A stretch of DNA of 64,000 nt from Bacillus cereus ATCC 14579 (lineage in GTDB: Bacteria > Bacillota > Bacilli > Bacillales > Bacillaceae_G), in contig NC_004722.1 in assembly GCF_000007825.1 (NCBI RefSeq), forward strand, positions 846,501-910,500, written 5' to 3'. The translations under genes were made by a program, and so were the position numbers. Within the stretch, counting starts at the first letter, position 1, and every line of letters starts with the position of its first letter. This document shows, one piece after another, positions 25,045 to 35,374 of the stretch. The notes beneath the pieces were generated by a model. It did not search any database and was not told the origin of the DNA. It saw nothing but the letters and a program-made list of their open reading frames with translations.

Positions 25045-26763
25045 TTAAGCTTCAATTACGCTAAGCATTCTGTTTATAAATGCAGCTGCGTGAGCACGTT
25101 GTGATGGTCCTTTTGGTACGAATTGATTCAATTCATTACCTTTTACAATTCCATATCCATACACTCTTTGTATTTCTTCTTTAGCGTAAATTAAGTTTTG
25201 GTCTACGAATGGTAGTTCAACTTGTTTTGCAAAAATACCAGCGTGTTTTAGAGAACGATCGATCATAATAACAGCTTCTTCGCGTGTAATTGTAGTATTT
25301 GGATCAAATGTATTATCACCACGTCCGCGGATTATGCCTGCGCTTGCTGCGCGATTAATACCGTCTCTTAAAGATGGGTGTACTTGTTCTAAGTCTGTGA
25401 AATTAGCATTTCCACTTGGTAATTGTAAAGCACGAGTAATTAATGTAGCAAATTCAGCACGCGTTACAAGACGTTCTGGGAAGTACTTGCCGTTTCCTTC
25501 TCCTTGCATAATGCCTCTAGCTGCTAATTGACGAATGTCTTGTTCATACCAGCCACCTGTAATGTCATCAGTTATTGGATTTTTTTGATTTTCTTTATAG
25601 TATGTTTCAGTTCCTTTTAAGAAAGCATCCCATTGTCCGCGTTGAATCATAAACGCAGGGCAGTTTTTTCCTGACCAAAATTGGTGTTTTTGGACCTTAT
25701 CTAGAGAAATATTTAAGTCGTTCATTAAATAAGCTGCCAATTTACGGGCATTTTCTACCGCTTTTTCATAGTTTCCATCTTGATTAACGGCAATTTCAAT
25801 TCCGATAGATTCATAGTTTCCAGTTTTATTTCCAGCATGCCATCCAACTTCATTTACCGGAAGATGTTGATAAATTTCTTTATCATCTACTGTGAAATGC
25901 CAAGATGCGGCGCGATCAGCTGTTCCGCGTGCTTGATTATCTAAGAATTTTGCATGATTTAGAGCATTAGCACCTTTCGCTGTATTAGCCGTTTCGTGAA
26001 TCGTAATATATTTAGGCACCATCGGGTAGCCAGGTCGAATATCGTCATTTCCTTTTGGGACAATCATTTCTTTAAATGTAACGCCATAAATATTGTTTGT
26101 TTGTAGAGCTTCTGGCGATCTCAATAAACTGTTTTTAGCAGTACGACTGTTTTTTAATAATGAAGCTTTTGTACCTTCAAATGTAGCAGAAGGTGCATAA
26201 ATCCATTTTGCTGTTTCGTTTATTTGGACTTTAAACCAATTTCCAGCTTGTTCAGTAGGAGTAATGACTTGTGGCTCTAGTTTCCCTTCTTCTTTAAACG
26301 ATTGGAACGGAAGTGCATGTATGGAAGCTTCTTCTTTTACGATTAATTTTTGGTTAGATAGTTTATGAATCTCTTGAACTTCTAAGCTATTATCATTGTT
26401 ATCTATCCATCCAGCGCCAGTTGGCGTCGTTATGTAGTAAGCATTTCCTTTTTTCTTTGTCGCCGTTACGACTTGTTCTGTAATCTCGATATTCGATTTG
26501 TTTTTTAAATCATTCGCGGTATATAATGAATGTTTTTTTGAAGTGTATAGTAGGAATTGGCCAGTAACCTCGATATCTTCTTCATGAGTACTATGCTCAT
26601 TAACATGCTCCTTAATACTTTTAAAAACTTGATCCTCCGTATATACTTCGGCGGATTTTTCAGCACTCTCTGCAAATGAATAAGTAGGTGCAAGAACAGT
26701 TTGTAATGCAAGAGAGAGAGTTAATACACTATAAAATTTCTTTTTCATATTTGTTTTTAACAC
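25045..26763 (-). CDS. SLH-domain N-acetylmuramoyl-L-alanine amidase (Amidase_2)
   Basis: A 572-residue exported murein hydrolase: signal peptide, SH3-like region (residues about 60-200), an Amidase_2 domain (YITIHETANTAKGANALNHA with zinc His, SWHFTVDD, and QFWSGKNCP) at about 250-385, then three SLH repeats to the end. It would cut the bond between MurNAc and the stem peptide while held by its SLH domains to pyruvylated wall polymer. The start follows AAGGAGG at a long spacing; no nearer alternative is better. It is monocistronic. The csaB gene that makes its ligand lies 9 kb away. Confidence 0.9.
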   Translation of the reverse strand: MLKTNMKKKFYSVLTLSLALQTVLAPTYSFAESAEKSAEVYTEDQVFKSIKEHVNEHSTHEEDIEVTGQFLLYTSKKHSLYTANDLKNKSNIEITEQVVTATKKKGNAYYITTPTGAGWIDNNDNSLEVQEIHKLSNQKLIVKEEASIHALPFQSFKEEGKLEPQVITPTEQAGNWFKVQINETAKWIYAPSATFEGTKASLLKNSRTAKNSLLRSPEALQTNNIYGVTFKEMIVPKGNDDIRPGYPMVPKYITIHETANTAKGANALNHAKFLDNQARGTADRAASWHFTVDDKEIYQHLPVNEVGWHAGNKTGNYESIGIEIAVNQDGNYEKAVENARKLAAYLMNDLNISLDKVQKHQFWSGKNCPAFMIQRGQWDAFLKGTETYYKENQKNPITDDITGGWYEQDIRQLAARGIMQGEGNGKYFPERLVTRAEFATLITRALQLPSGNANFTDLEQVHPSLRDGINRAASAGIIRGRGDNTFDPNTTITREEAVIMIDRSLKHAGIFAKQVELPFVDQNLIYAKEEIQRVYGYGIVKGNELNQFVPKGPSQRAHAAAFINRMLSVIEA

Positions 26764-26999
26764 ATTAGATTGTGGAATCTAGTGTTAACAGTCCTCCTTT
26801 TTATATTGTATTTTCACTATGTATCGATTTTAACACTAATAAATTTTAACAAGAGAAAATCATGATGTCTATATACATGAGCAATATTCATAAAAAGAAT
26901 TATTTGAAAAAATGTAAGAGAAACAGGTAAAACCTTCTGTATTGACCTGCAAACGCCCTTCAAGTAAACTAAAGAGAGTTTGCAAATGAAAAGGTGATA

Positions 27000-28490
27000 A
27001 TGTTGTTAATTTCAATTAAAACGTTACAAGATGATCGTTTTTTACGTCCGCTACAAAATATTGGCGGCTTATTTTTTGAAGAGAGTACGATTGGATTTGA
27101 ACAAGAGGAAGCAAATCTTATCGTTGATATACACATTGAAGAGAATGTGAAAGCATCTGCTCGTTTAACAGATGTTGCGACTGGAAATGTGTATGAAGAA
27201 ACATTCGCAAAAGATTTATCTGCTTTTACAGATGAAAAAGAGCGTATGAAGCAAGTGAAACACGTTGTTTCTTATGTATATCTTTCTGTTCTTCAGCAGT
27301 TAACTGGTATTGAACAAAGCTGGGGTATTTTAACGGGAGTACGTCCGACGAAACTTCTTCACAAAATGCTTCAAAATGGTATGTCAAAAGAAGAAGCGCA
27401 TCAAGAACTTCGTGAAAGTTATTTAATTCATGAAGAGAAAATTGAACTTCTTCAGCGCATTGTTGATTGCCAATTAGCAGTTGTTCCGGATTTATACCGT
27501 TTGAAAGAAGAAGTAAGTATTTATATCGGTATTCCGTTCTGCCCAACGAAATGTGCATATTGTACATTCCCGGCTTATGCAATTAATGGACGCCAAGGAT
27601 CTGTTGATTCGTTCTTAGGTGGTTTACATTATGAAGTTCGTGAAATTGGTAAGTTTTTAAAAGAAAAAGGTGTAAAAGTTACGACGATTTATTACGGCGG
27701 CGGTACACCTACAAGTATTACAGCAGAAGAGATGGATATGCTGTATGAAGAAATGTATGAAGCGTTCCCAGATGTGAAAAATGTGCGTGAAGTAACAGTT
27801 GAGGCAGGTCGCCCAGATACAATTACGCCAGCAAAGCTAGAAGTGTTAAATAAATGGAATATTGACCGTATTAGTATTAATCCGCAGTCATACCATCAAG
27901 AGACACTAAAAGCAATTGGACGTCATCATACTGTAGAAGAAACAATTGAGAAATACCATTTAGCTCGTGAAATGGGAATGAACAATATTAATATGGACTT
28001 AATTATTGGTCTTCCTGGTGAAGGGTTAGATATCTTCAAGCATACGTTAGATGAAACAGAAAAGTTAATGCCAGAATCATTAACAGTTCATACGTTATCA
28101 TTTAAACGTGCTTCTGAAATGACGCAAAACAAACGTAAATATAAAGTAGCAGGTCGCGAAGAAATTACAGCGATGATGCATGAAGCAGAAGAGTGGACGC
28201 AAAAGCATAATTACGTACCATATTACCTATATCGTCAAAAGAATATTTTAGGTAACTTAGAGAACGTTGGTTATGCAATGCCGACGCAAGAAAGTATTTA
28301 CAACATTGTCATTATGGAAGAAGTACAATCAATTATCGGACTTGGTTGTGGTGCATCAAGTAAATTTGTTCACCCGAAGACGGGAGCAATTACGCACTTT
28401 GCGAATCCGAAAGATCCAAAATCATATAATGATGGCTTTGTGAAATATACAGAAGATAAACTGAAAATTTTAGAAGAGCTATTTGCATAA
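27000..28490 (+). CDS. hemZ: HemZ-like radical SAM coproporphyrinogen oxidase family protein
   Basis: A 496-residue radical SAM protein with the cluster motif CPTKCAYC (Cys-x3-Cys-x2-Cys) near residue 180, followed by YYGGGTPTS and EAGRPDTI. Length and N-terminus resemble B. subtilis HemZ, an oxygen-independent coproporphyrinogen III oxidase homologue whose role in heme synthesis is not settled. I chose ATG 27000, 5 bp after AAAGG; GTG 26994 overlaps the ribosome site. It is a single gene closed by a strong terminator. Confidence 0.88.
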   Translation: MLLISIKTLQDDRFLRPLQNIGGLFFEESTIGFEQEEANLIVDIHIEENVKASARLTDVATGNVYEETFAKDLSAFTDEKERMKQVKHVVSYVYLSVLQQLTGIEQSWGILTGVRPTKLLHKMLQNGMSKEEAHQELRESYLIHEEKIELLQRIVDCQLAVVPDLYRLKEEVSIYIGIPFCPTKCAYCTFPAYAINGRQGSVDSFLGGLHYEVREIGKFLKEKGVKVTTIYYGGGTPTSITAEEMDMLYEEMYEAFPDVKNVREVTVEAGRPDTITPAKLEVLNKWNIDRISINPQSYHQETLKAIGRHHTVEETIEKYHLAREMGMNNINMDLIIGLPGEGLDIFKHTLDETEKLMPESLTVHTLSFKRASEMTQNKRKYKVAGREEITAMMHEAEEWTQKHNYVPYYLYRQKNILGNLENVGYAMPTQESIYNIVIMEEVQSIIGLGCGASSKFVHPKTGAITHFANPKDPKSYNDGFVKYTEDKLKILEELFA

Positions 28491-28496
28491 GAAGAA

Positions 28497-28530
28497 AGAG
28501 GTTGTTCCGAGTCGGAACAACCTCTTTTTT
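28497..28530 (+). terminator. Terminator after hemZ
   Basis: 14-bp perfect stem (28497-28510 with 28512-28525) followed by T6. Confidence 0.9.
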
Positions 28531-28560
28531 ATCCTGCAGTAACGGGCGGTCCGATTATAT

Positions 28561-28683
28561 CTTATTAGTTTTTGTCGGTAAGTCGATATATTCGAAAAAT
28601 CGCTGATATAAATTGAGTTGTGGTTGATATATTTCAAGTTACGGTCGATATATCTGGAAAATCGCCGATATAATTTCATTTAC
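28561..28683. repeat. Diverged GATATAT-type dispersed repeat
   Basis: Contains CGATATATTCGAAAAATCG, TTGATATATTTCAAGTTACG and CGATATATCTGGAAAATCG, clearly related to the 41-bp unit at 18831 but more diverged. Like the other two copies it follows a gene terminator. Confidence 0.7.
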
Positions 28684-28812
28684 CGTCTAGCGGTACCGTA
28701 TGTAAAACTATGTCGATAATAATCAGAAAAATTAGTCACATCATTAGAGGACAATGTCTACTTATGGACGAAATGATAGATTTATGAAAGAGAAAAGGGG
28801 GAAATTGTTGGC

Positions 28813-30369
28813 ATGTATATGACGATAGGGAGAATTTTTGATTTATCAGTTGGTAAGTATCCAAATAAAGAGGCGTTAGTGGAACCTGAAAAAAATATTC
28901 GCTGGACGTATAAACAGTGGGATGAACAAATAAATAAAACAGCGCACGCTCTATTAGAAGAAGGGGTAAGAAAGGGAGATACGGTATCTGTTTACTTATA
29001 TAATTGCCATGAATTTGTAAACGTTTACTTAGCCTGTGCGAAAATTGGAGCGATCTTTAACCCGATTAATTTCCGCTTAAAAGCAAAAGAAGTATCTTAT
29101 ATTCTTCAGGACGCATCCTCGAAAGTCGTTGTCTTTGAAAAAGCAGTTGAGTCAACTGTTGCTATAATTGAAAGAGATTTTCCAAATACATCTTTTTGGT
29201 CTATAGAAAACGATAAACCTTCCTATGCAAGTTCCTACCATGAAAAAGTGAATGAAGCATCTTCTGAGAAAGTAAATATCGAAATTGATGAAATGGATTA
29301 TTGTTCTATGCTGTATACGAGCGGTACGACAGGTCATCCGAAAGGCGTGTTACATCGCCATCGTGAAATGGCTGAGCATAGTATGATTTGTACGTATTTC
29401 CTAAAATATAATAGAGATAGCGTTGGGCTTGTTGTTGCACCTTTATATCACTGTGGTGAATTAAATGCCGGAATCATACCACGCATTCAAGTTGGCGGAA
29501 AGAATGTTATTTTGCATCATTTTGATACAGAAACAGTATTACATACGATTCAAGAAGAAAAGATTACGACGTTCTTTGCAGCGCCGACGATGTGGAATAT
29601 GTTGTTGCAAAAAGATTTAGCTCAGTATGATTTAACGTCAATGAAAATCGGTATATATGGCGGAGCAGCAATGGCACCGGCGTTAGTGAAGGAATGTAAA
29701 GAACGTCTTTATATTGATCTTGTTCAAATATACGGAATGACAGAAATGGGGCCAGTTGTTGCATTTCTCGTAGAGGAGGATCAAATTACGAAAGCTGGTT
29801 CAGCAGGCACGCCATGTTTTAGCCATGAAGTTCGTATTGTGAAACCGAACGAGGATGCACCGGCAGAACCAGATGATGTATTACCTCCTTATGAAGTGGG
29901 AGAAATTATTTTACGCGGCCCAACTATGATGGCTGGCTATCATAATCGTGAAGAAGCGAATAAAAAATCGATGTATAAAGGATGGTATCATTCTGGTGAT
30001 CTAGGCTATTTTGATAAAGACGGTTATTTATTCGTTGCTGATCGCGTTGATGATATGGTAATTAGCGGTGGCGTAAATATTTATCCTCGTGAAATTGAAG
30101 ATTTCCTTCATAGTCATCCAGGTATATTAGATGTGGCGGTACTTGGTGAGCCAGATGAATTATGGGGAGAGCGTGTTGTGGCAGTTATTGTGAAGAAAGA
30201 TGAAACAATAACAGAAGCTGATTTAGAAACGTATTGCAAAGAAAGTGATGAACTAGCAGATTATAAACGTCCGCGTCATTATTTATTTGTAGATGAACTC
30301 CCTCGTAATGCGAGCGGGAAGTTGCAGAAGTTTGTACTGAGGGAGTCGTTGAAAGGTGCGAAAAAATAG
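28813..30369 (+). CDS. Long-chain acyl-CoA ligase family enzyme
   Basis: A 518-residue AMP-forming ligase. Visible are the P-loop (YTSGTTGHPKGV), IYGMTEMGP, the hinge (GWYHSGDLGYFDKDGYLFVADR) and the C-terminal catalytic Lys (NASGKLQK). It should activate a carboxylic acid as acyl-AMP and pass it to CoA. It resembles B. subtilis YhfL/LcfB, but the acid substrate cannot be read from sequence. The start ATG 28813 follows AAAAGGGGG. It is monocistronic with a strong terminator. Confidence 0.85.
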   Translation: MYMTIGRIFDLSVGKYPNKEALVEPEKNIRWTYKQWDEQINKTAHALLEEGVRKGDTVSVYLYNCHEFVNVYLACAKIGAIFNPINFRLKAKEVSYILQDASSKVVVFEKAVESTVAIIERDFPNTSFWSIENDKPSYASSYHEKVNEASSEKVNIEIDEMDYCSMLYTSGTTGHPKGVLHRHREMAEHSMICTYFLKYNRDSVGLVVAPLYHCGELNAGIIPRIQVGGKNVILHHFDTETVLHTIQEEKITTFFAAPTMWNMLLQKDLAQYDLTSMKIGIYGGAAMAPALVKECKERLYIDLVQIYGMTEMGPVVAFLVEEDQITKAGSAGTPCFSHEVRIVKPNEDAPAEPDDVLPPYEVGEIILRGPTMMAGYHNREEANKKSMYKGWYHSGDLGYFDKDGYLFVADRVDDMVISGGVNIYPREIEDFLHSHPGILDVAVLGEPDELWGERVVAVIVKKDETITEADLETYCKESDELADYKRPRHYLFVDELPRNASGKLQKFVLRESLKGAKK

Positions 30370-30413
30370 AAAATGCAGGATGCCCCATATCTATGGGGTA
30401 TCCTGCATTTTTC
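30370..30413 (+). terminator. Terminator after the acyl-CoA ligase
   Basis: 19-bp stem with one mismatch (30370-30388 with 30393-30411) ending in T5. Confidence 0.9.
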
Positions 30414-30888
30414 TGTATTAAACAGAAGAAACAATATCTTTGTTAATTCTAATTTTTTCTTGGTGAAGGTTAATTAGCGCATTTGAAATAAGGTGGAAAC
30501 ACAAAGTGGATGTAATACAAAAAGAAAAGACACCCTAAGGTGCCTTTCTCCGACTTGAACCATTTCATTTCATACGAATCGGAATCTATCCGTATTACCA
30601 TTACCCCTTTGTTATGAGTGTAAACACACACTATAAAGCAGAATCGTCTATATACACTAGATTGTTAGTTCACAAAAGACAAGAGATTTGAGATCAATAT
30701 TGAAGTGACGCCACATCCCCTATAATAATTGATATGTTACGCCTTTTAAAAGAATCTGCTTTATAGAACGTGCCCACAAGTTATATTTTACTACATGTAA
30801 TATTCATTCAGTGTATTTTTTGATGAATATGTATAATTACATAAACTGTATGAAAAAAAGAGAGTATACTCTGATGTTGTGTAATAAA
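30414..30888. other. Non-coding region with a short dispersed motif and an inverted repeat
   Basis: On the minus strand about 30532-30576 is a GGTTCAAGT...GGCACCTTAGGGTGTC motif that recurs at 59082-59126. The 12-bp arms CTATAAAGCAGA (30631-30642) and TCTGCTTTATAG (30755-30766) bound a 136-bp element. No credible ORF. Confidence 0.5.
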
Positions 30889-30920
30889 GATAAAGCCCGC
30901 CTACGGAATAGGGGGCTTTT
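30889..30920. terminator. Terminator of the 65-residue gene
   Basis: Stem AAAGCCC / GGGCTTT with a 12-base loop region, T-rich on both sides; on the minus strand it follows the small gene directly. Confidence 0.7.
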
Positions 30921-30921
30921 C

Positions 30922-31119
30922 TTACTTTTTATAAATATTTATTCCAATTATATTATCAGATGAGTCTAAACGAATATAAACGTCAGCTGATAAAAGGTGT
31001 GCATTATATATTCGTTGTTTATATGTTGATATCTCGAAGCGTTTTCCATTTAATTCACATTCTAGAATAATCATATCGCCATGTTCTTTCCAAGTTATTA
31101 ATTTAGCAGTTGTATTCAT
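30922..31119 (-). CDS. Small conserved-looking protein, unknown
   Basis: A 65-residue soluble protein with alternating beta-type segments (MIILECELNGKRFEIST, VYIRLDSSDNIIGINIY). A strong AGAGGAGG lies 6 bp before ATG 31119 and a terminator follows, so it is likely expressed. I do not recognise the family. Confidence 0.65.
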   Translation of the reverse strand: MNTTAKLITWKEHGDMIILECELNGKRFEISTYKQRIYNAHLLSADVYIRLDSSDNIIGINIYKK

Positions 31120-31185
31120 ATAAACCTCCTCTGAATCATTTTATGAAAATTAATAGAGATAGTGTGAGAAAGGAGTTTATATAAC

Positions 31186-31212
31186 AAAAAAAGACACCTT
31201 AAGTGTCTTCTT
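31186..31212 (-). terminator. Terminator of the 154-residue gene
   Basis: On the minus strand AAGACAC-TTAAG-GTGTCTT followed by T6. Confidence 0.8.
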
Positions 31213-31253
31213 TGATTACTATAAAAGTCGTTGAATAAAATAGGTTTCTATTT

Positions 31254-31718
31254 TTATTTGCGTGAAAAGCCTTCTTCATCAAGGTATTCCGCAGCTTCTG
31301 GATAAGAGTTGAATGTACCGTCTAAGTTTACACCAGCGTACACGTTCCACATGTCATCCTCTGAAATAAGAGTAAGAATATGACCATCTTCGTTCTGCCA
31401 TTCTTCTTCTTTCGCAGGTTCTACAGGTGCTACTACTTCTTCTTGTGATAGAAGGTCAATTGATTTCTCAATTACTGAACGTAACTCCTCTGCTGAAAAC
31501 TCACGGATGTTAACCATGCCTTTATCATCTGTTTTATAACCTTTAATACCGCTTGCATATACAAATCCATTTCCATTTGGGTGTAAATGAAATACAACGT
31601 TCTTTTTATCTAAACGACTTTCTTCAAAGTGGAAGTTTACACGTTTTAATGATACGTTCTTTCTTTCTAGTTCTGGGAAAGATTCAATAATCGATAATTT
31701 TTCTTCAAAAGTTAGCAT
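31254..31718 (-). CDS. Hypothetical cytosolic protein
   Basis: A 154-residue protein with two parts: an N-terminal domain (LTFEEKLSIIESFPELERKN) with a beta-rich middle (VVFHLHPNGNGFVYASG), and a C-terminal acidic part after a short Pro/Glu linker (VVAPVEPAKEEE). No signal or membrane segment. ATG 31718 follows TGGAGG. I do not recognise the family and assign no function. Confidence 0.7.
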   Translation of the reverse strand: MLTFEEKLSIIESFPELERKNVSLKRVNFHFEESRLDKKNVVFHLHPNGNGFVYASGIKGYKTDDKGMVNIREFSAEELRSVIEKSIDLLSQEEVVAPVEPAKEEEWQNEDGHILTLISEDDMWNVYAGVNLDGTFNSYPEAAEYLDEEGFSRK

Positions 31719-31905
31719 AGTGCCTCCAAGTATATAGTAAAAGATTTAATTTGTTCATTATAGCATAGTTGCAATTGTTTCCAAAGATAAGGGGGAAACT
31801 TTTCATTGAATACGTTTACGTCACGAGAATGTAAAAAGTGAGCTAACGAATGTATCTTTTTAGGTGTACAATGGAACATGGACTTTATACAAAGGTGGTT
31901 TTTTT

Positions 31906-33375
31906 ATGTTTCAAAAAATAGCAAAGGAATGTTTAGCAGGATTTACTGTTGCGATTGTTGCGTTACCACTTGCGATTGCATTTGGTATTGCCGCGACAGG
32001 AACGTCTGAGGGAGCGCTTGTTGGATTGTATGGTGCGATTTTTGCAGGTTTATTCGCAGCGTTATTTGGCGGGACACCTGGGCAAGTAACAGGGCCAACT
32101 GGACCAATTACCGTTATTGCAACAGGAGTTATTGCGACGCACGGGTTAGAGGCAAGTTTTATTGCCTTTATGATGGCAGGGTTATTTCAAATTTTATTCG
32201 GTGTATGTAAGCTCGGTTCTTACGTTCGATATATTCCGTATCCTGTCGTTTCGGGATTTATGAATGGTATTGCATTAATCATTATTTTAGGCGAAATAAA
32301 GCACGTACAAAATAGTTTTTTACTTGTTGTGTTAACGATTATTGTAATGATTGTTTCTGGTAAATGGATTAAGGCGATTCCGTCTAGTTTAGTAGCACTA
32401 GTCGGTGTGACAGCTTTGCTTCCTTTATTTTCTTCCTTACTCGAAGGACTTACAGTAAAGTTACCGATTATCGGAAATCTTTCACTAAATAAAGTAATTG
32501 AAAAGATTGGAACCATTCCAGAAGCGATGCCTACGCTTCATATTCCATCTTTAAGTGGAACAGGAATAGCAGCACTTATTTTGTCAGCGCTTAGTATTGC
32601 TTTATTAGGATCGATTGACTCGTTGTTAACATCGGTCGTAATGGATAATGTGACAGGTACACGTCATAAAAGTAATAAAGAACTGGTCGGACAAGGTATC
32701 GGTAATATGATGAGCGGATTGTTTGGCGGATTAGCAGGTGCAGGTGCGACTGTAAGGTCTATCGTGAATATAAGAAGTGGCGGTAAAACGGCACTTTCGG
32801 CATGTATGCATAGTGTTATCTTATTTATTTTTATTATGGGTCTTGGTTCGGTCGTACAATATATTCCACTTGCTGTATTATCAGGTATTTTAATTTTAAC
32901 TGGTATTGGAATGTTCGATTGGGGAAGCATGAAAAAGATGCATGTCGCTCCTAAAGGTGATGTCGTTGTTATGCTCGTAACGATGATTGTAACGGTGAAG
33001 TTCGATTTAATGATTGCTGTTGCATTCGGTATTATTCTTTCGTTCATCATATATATGGTGAAATGTAAAGAACGTAAAACTTCTATCGTAAAAGAAAAAG
33101 AAGAAACGTACAAAATTCAAGGACCGCTCTCTTTCCTATCAGTAGATCGTATTTTCTCTACTTTACAAGATGTGAAGTCACCGGTTATTTTACGTATGAA
33201 AGATGTGCGTTATATGGATGTATCAGGAGCTATGGCCTTATTAAATTTTGTTGAGCAATCAAATAAAGTAGGAGCAAGTGTAAAGCTTGAGCAAGTACAT
33301 CCGAGTATTGAAAAAACAATCGCAGTAATGGCAAGCGATGAACAGAAAGAGCAATTGAAAATTTTAAGTGTTTAG
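31906..33375 (+). CDS. SulP family anion transporter with STAS domain
   Basis: A 489-residue membrane transporter: ten or more helices starting at KECLAGFTVAIVALPLAIAFGIA, the family motif GGTPGQVTGPTGPITVI, and a C-terminal STAS domain (VILRMKDVRYMDVSGAMALLNFVEQ, about residues 400-489). The family moves sulfate, bicarbonate or other anions; substrate not determinable here. The frame opens at 31864, but ATG 31906 lies 7 bp after AAAGGTGG and begins the normal family N-terminus. Confidence 0.88.
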   Translation: MFQKIAKECLAGFTVAIVALPLAIAFGIAATGTSEGALVGLYGAIFAGLFAALFGGTPGQVTGPTGPITVIATGVIATHGLEASFIAFMMAGLFQILFGVCKLGSYVRYIPYPVVSGFMNGIALIIILGEIKHVQNSFLLVVLTIIVMIVSGKWIKAIPSSLVALVGVTALLPLFSSLLEGLTVKLPIIGNLSLNKVIEKIGTIPEAMPTLHIPSLSGTGIAALILSALSIALLGSIDSLLTSVVMDNVTGTRHKSNKELVGQGIGNMMSGLFGGLAGAGATVRSIVNIRSGGKTALSACMHSVILFIFIMGLGSVVQYIPLAVLSGILILTGIGMFDWGSMKKMHVAPKGDVVVMLVTMIVTVKFDLMIAVAFGIILSFIIYMVKCKERKTSIVKEKEETYKIQGPLSFLSVDRIFSTLQDVKSPVILRMKDVRYMDVSGAMALLNFVEQSNKVGASVKLEQVHPSIEKTIAVMASDEQKEQLKILSV

Positions 33376-33387
33376 ATGGTAATTAGA

Positions 33388-33438
33388 ATATCTCACAATC
33401 TTACATAAATTATAATGTAGAGTTGTGGGATATTTTTA
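33388..33438 (+). terminator. Terminator after the SulP gene
   Basis: 11-bp arms ATATCTCACAA / TTGTGGGATAT with an inner dyad (TACAT/ATGTA) and T5. Confidence 0.75.
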
Positions 33439-33710
33439 TAATGTTTTTAGTAATATGTATCGCAGTGATAGGGAGGAAGGGCTCTTTTTGCGTAACAGAA
33501 ACGGTTATAGTGTGTACATACATAATGGAAGGAATTAAAAAAAATATTGTGAAGAGACAGGCTTAAATGGGTTCTCTTTTCTATTTTGAAAAAAAAACCA
33601 AGTATTCAACCTATAATAAATTTGTTATGATAACCAATGGGATAAAGTGAATTCCTATCGTTTAAAACAATATGTTTGAGAGTATATGTATAAAAGAAAA
33701 GAGAAAAAAT

Positions 33711-35231
33711 ATGAATAAAACATTTGTAAAAGGAGCAGCAATTTTAACCATTACAACTTTTTTGTCGAAATTGCTGGGTAGTTTTTTTCAAATTCCATTA
33801 CAAAATATTGCAGGAGATGAAGTGCTCGGTATTTTCCGCCTTGTTTTTCCTGTATATATGATTGCTCTTACATTATCGGTAGCCGGAGTTCCACTTGCAA
33901 TTTCGAAACTAATTGCAGAGTTGAACGAAAAAAATAAGCAAAAGGAAATTGCAAAATTATTTAAATCAGCGTCAATTATTGGGATAGCATTTGGCGTTTT
34001 CGGCTGTTTAGTCATTGTATTATTTTCTATTGAAATTGCAAATATGCTTGGTGGACAAGAAACTAGAATGCCGTTGCTTATTACTTCATTAGCGTTACTC
34101 ATTGCGCCATACATGGCGGTGTATAGAGGGTATTTTCAAGGTTTCGGTGATATGAAACCAACAGGGGTATCACAGGTCATTGAGCAATTTGTACGTGTGT
34201 TTTTTATGTTAATAATTGCTTACATACTAGTATCATGGGATAAGAGTAATACTGTTATTACTAGTGGTGCGATGGTTGGCTCTTTTCTTGGAGTCATTAG
34301 TTCGCTTATATATTTGCGTATAAAATATAATAGAAGTCCATACTACAATAAAAGCAATTCCTATTCGCTCCGAGATTTAAGAGAAAACGGCAAAAAGATA
34401 TTGCGGGTATCGATCCCAATCGCTATTGGAGCTTTATCAATGCCACTTTTAAATTTAGTAGACTCGCTTACAATACCGCATGTATTACAAGGATCATCAA
34501 CAGAAATTCAAGAACAATTTGGAATATACAGTCGCGGTTTTGCATTCACGCAAATAATTGTTATTTTTGCAAGCGCAATTGTATTTCCGTTAATACCACT
34601 CTTAACTTCCGCATTGGCCAAAAGAGATATAAATTTGGCGAAAATAACAATTCAAAATACAAATCGACTAGCGCATGTTTTGACAGCACCGTTAACAATA
34701 TGGTTGATGGCATTAACAGTACCGTTAAATGTCGGATTGTTCACAGATGTAAAAGGCAGTAGTATGTTAACAGTTATGATTGGCAGTTCGTATTTTACTG
34801 CGGTTATGGTATTATCAATAGGTGTTTTACAGGGCATTAACCGTTCTGCGCAAGCTGCATGGATTGTTATTGGTGCGAGTTGTGTGAAAGTCGTGTTAAA
34901 CATAATGTTCGTGCAGAAGTTTGGCATAGATGGAGCGGCGTATAGTACATTCATTACTTACGTATTGGTTTGTATTGTAAATCATTTGTATATTCGAAGC
35001 TATATTGCCTATTCTATTCATTTAAAAAGCTTTTTTGGTGTGCTAGCAATAGCATGTATTTTGGGACTAGGATTGTATGAACTATGTAATGTGATAAATA
35101 TTACATCTTCAAGAATTATGACGTTATTATTCAGTGGTATAGCATTAAGTATTACAACCATTTTGTATGGTGTATGTGCTTTGAAATTAAAATGGATATC
35201 AATAAACAAAATACCATTTTTGAAAAGATAA
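33711..35231 (+). CDS. csaA: CsaA, polysaccharide flippase family membrane protein
   Basis: A 506-residue protein of the polysaccharide exporter (MurJ/SpoVB-like) superfamily with about 14 membrane helices, beginning FVKGAAILTITTFLSKLLGSFFQIPLQ. In B. anthracis csaA and csaB form the operon needed for pyruvylation of secondary wall polymer and SLH protein anchoring; here csaB follows 143 bp downstream. A role in moving the polymer or its precursor is inferred. The frame opens at 33672, but ATG 33711 gives the family N-terminus; its ribosome site is weak (AAAAGAG). Confidence 0.85.
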   Translation: MNKTFVKGAAILTITTFLSKLLGSFFQIPLQNIAGDEVLGIFRLVFPVYMIALTLSVAGVPLAISKLIAELNEKNKQKEIAKLFKSASIIGIAFGVFGCLVIVLFSIEIANMLGGQETRMPLLITSLALLIAPYMAVYRGYFQGFGDMKPTGVSQVIEQFVRVFFMLIIAYILVSWDKSNTVITSGAMVGSFLGVISSLIYLRIKYNRSPYYNKSNSYSLRDLRENGKKILRVSIPIAIGALSMPLLNLVDSLTIPHVLQGSSTEIQEQFGIYSRGFAFTQIIVIFASAIVFPLIPLLTSALAKRDINLAKITIQNTNRLAHVLTAPLTIWLMALTVPLNVGLFTDVKGSSMLTVMIGSSYFTAVMVLSIGVLQGINRSAQAAWIVIGASCVKVVLNIMFVQKFGIDGAAYSTFITYVLVCIVNHLYIRSYIAYSIHLKSFFGVLAIACILGLGLYELCNVINITSSRIMTLLFSGIALSITTILYGVCALKLKWISINKIPFLKR

Positions 35232-35374
35232 ATATAGAAATTTAATTTTTTATTATAATTCATATGAACTGATAAAGAGGAAACTATGTAGGGTATCAAG
35301 TGTTTAGGTAAGGAATGGGTACTAGTTTATGTTAGATGAAATAAACGGTTACCTAGTTTTGGAGGAGATTTAGG

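Noticed and set aside
31864..31905. Upstream start for the SulP gene
   Set aside because: The extension lacks a ribosome site, while ATG 31906 has AAAGGTGG at proper spacing.
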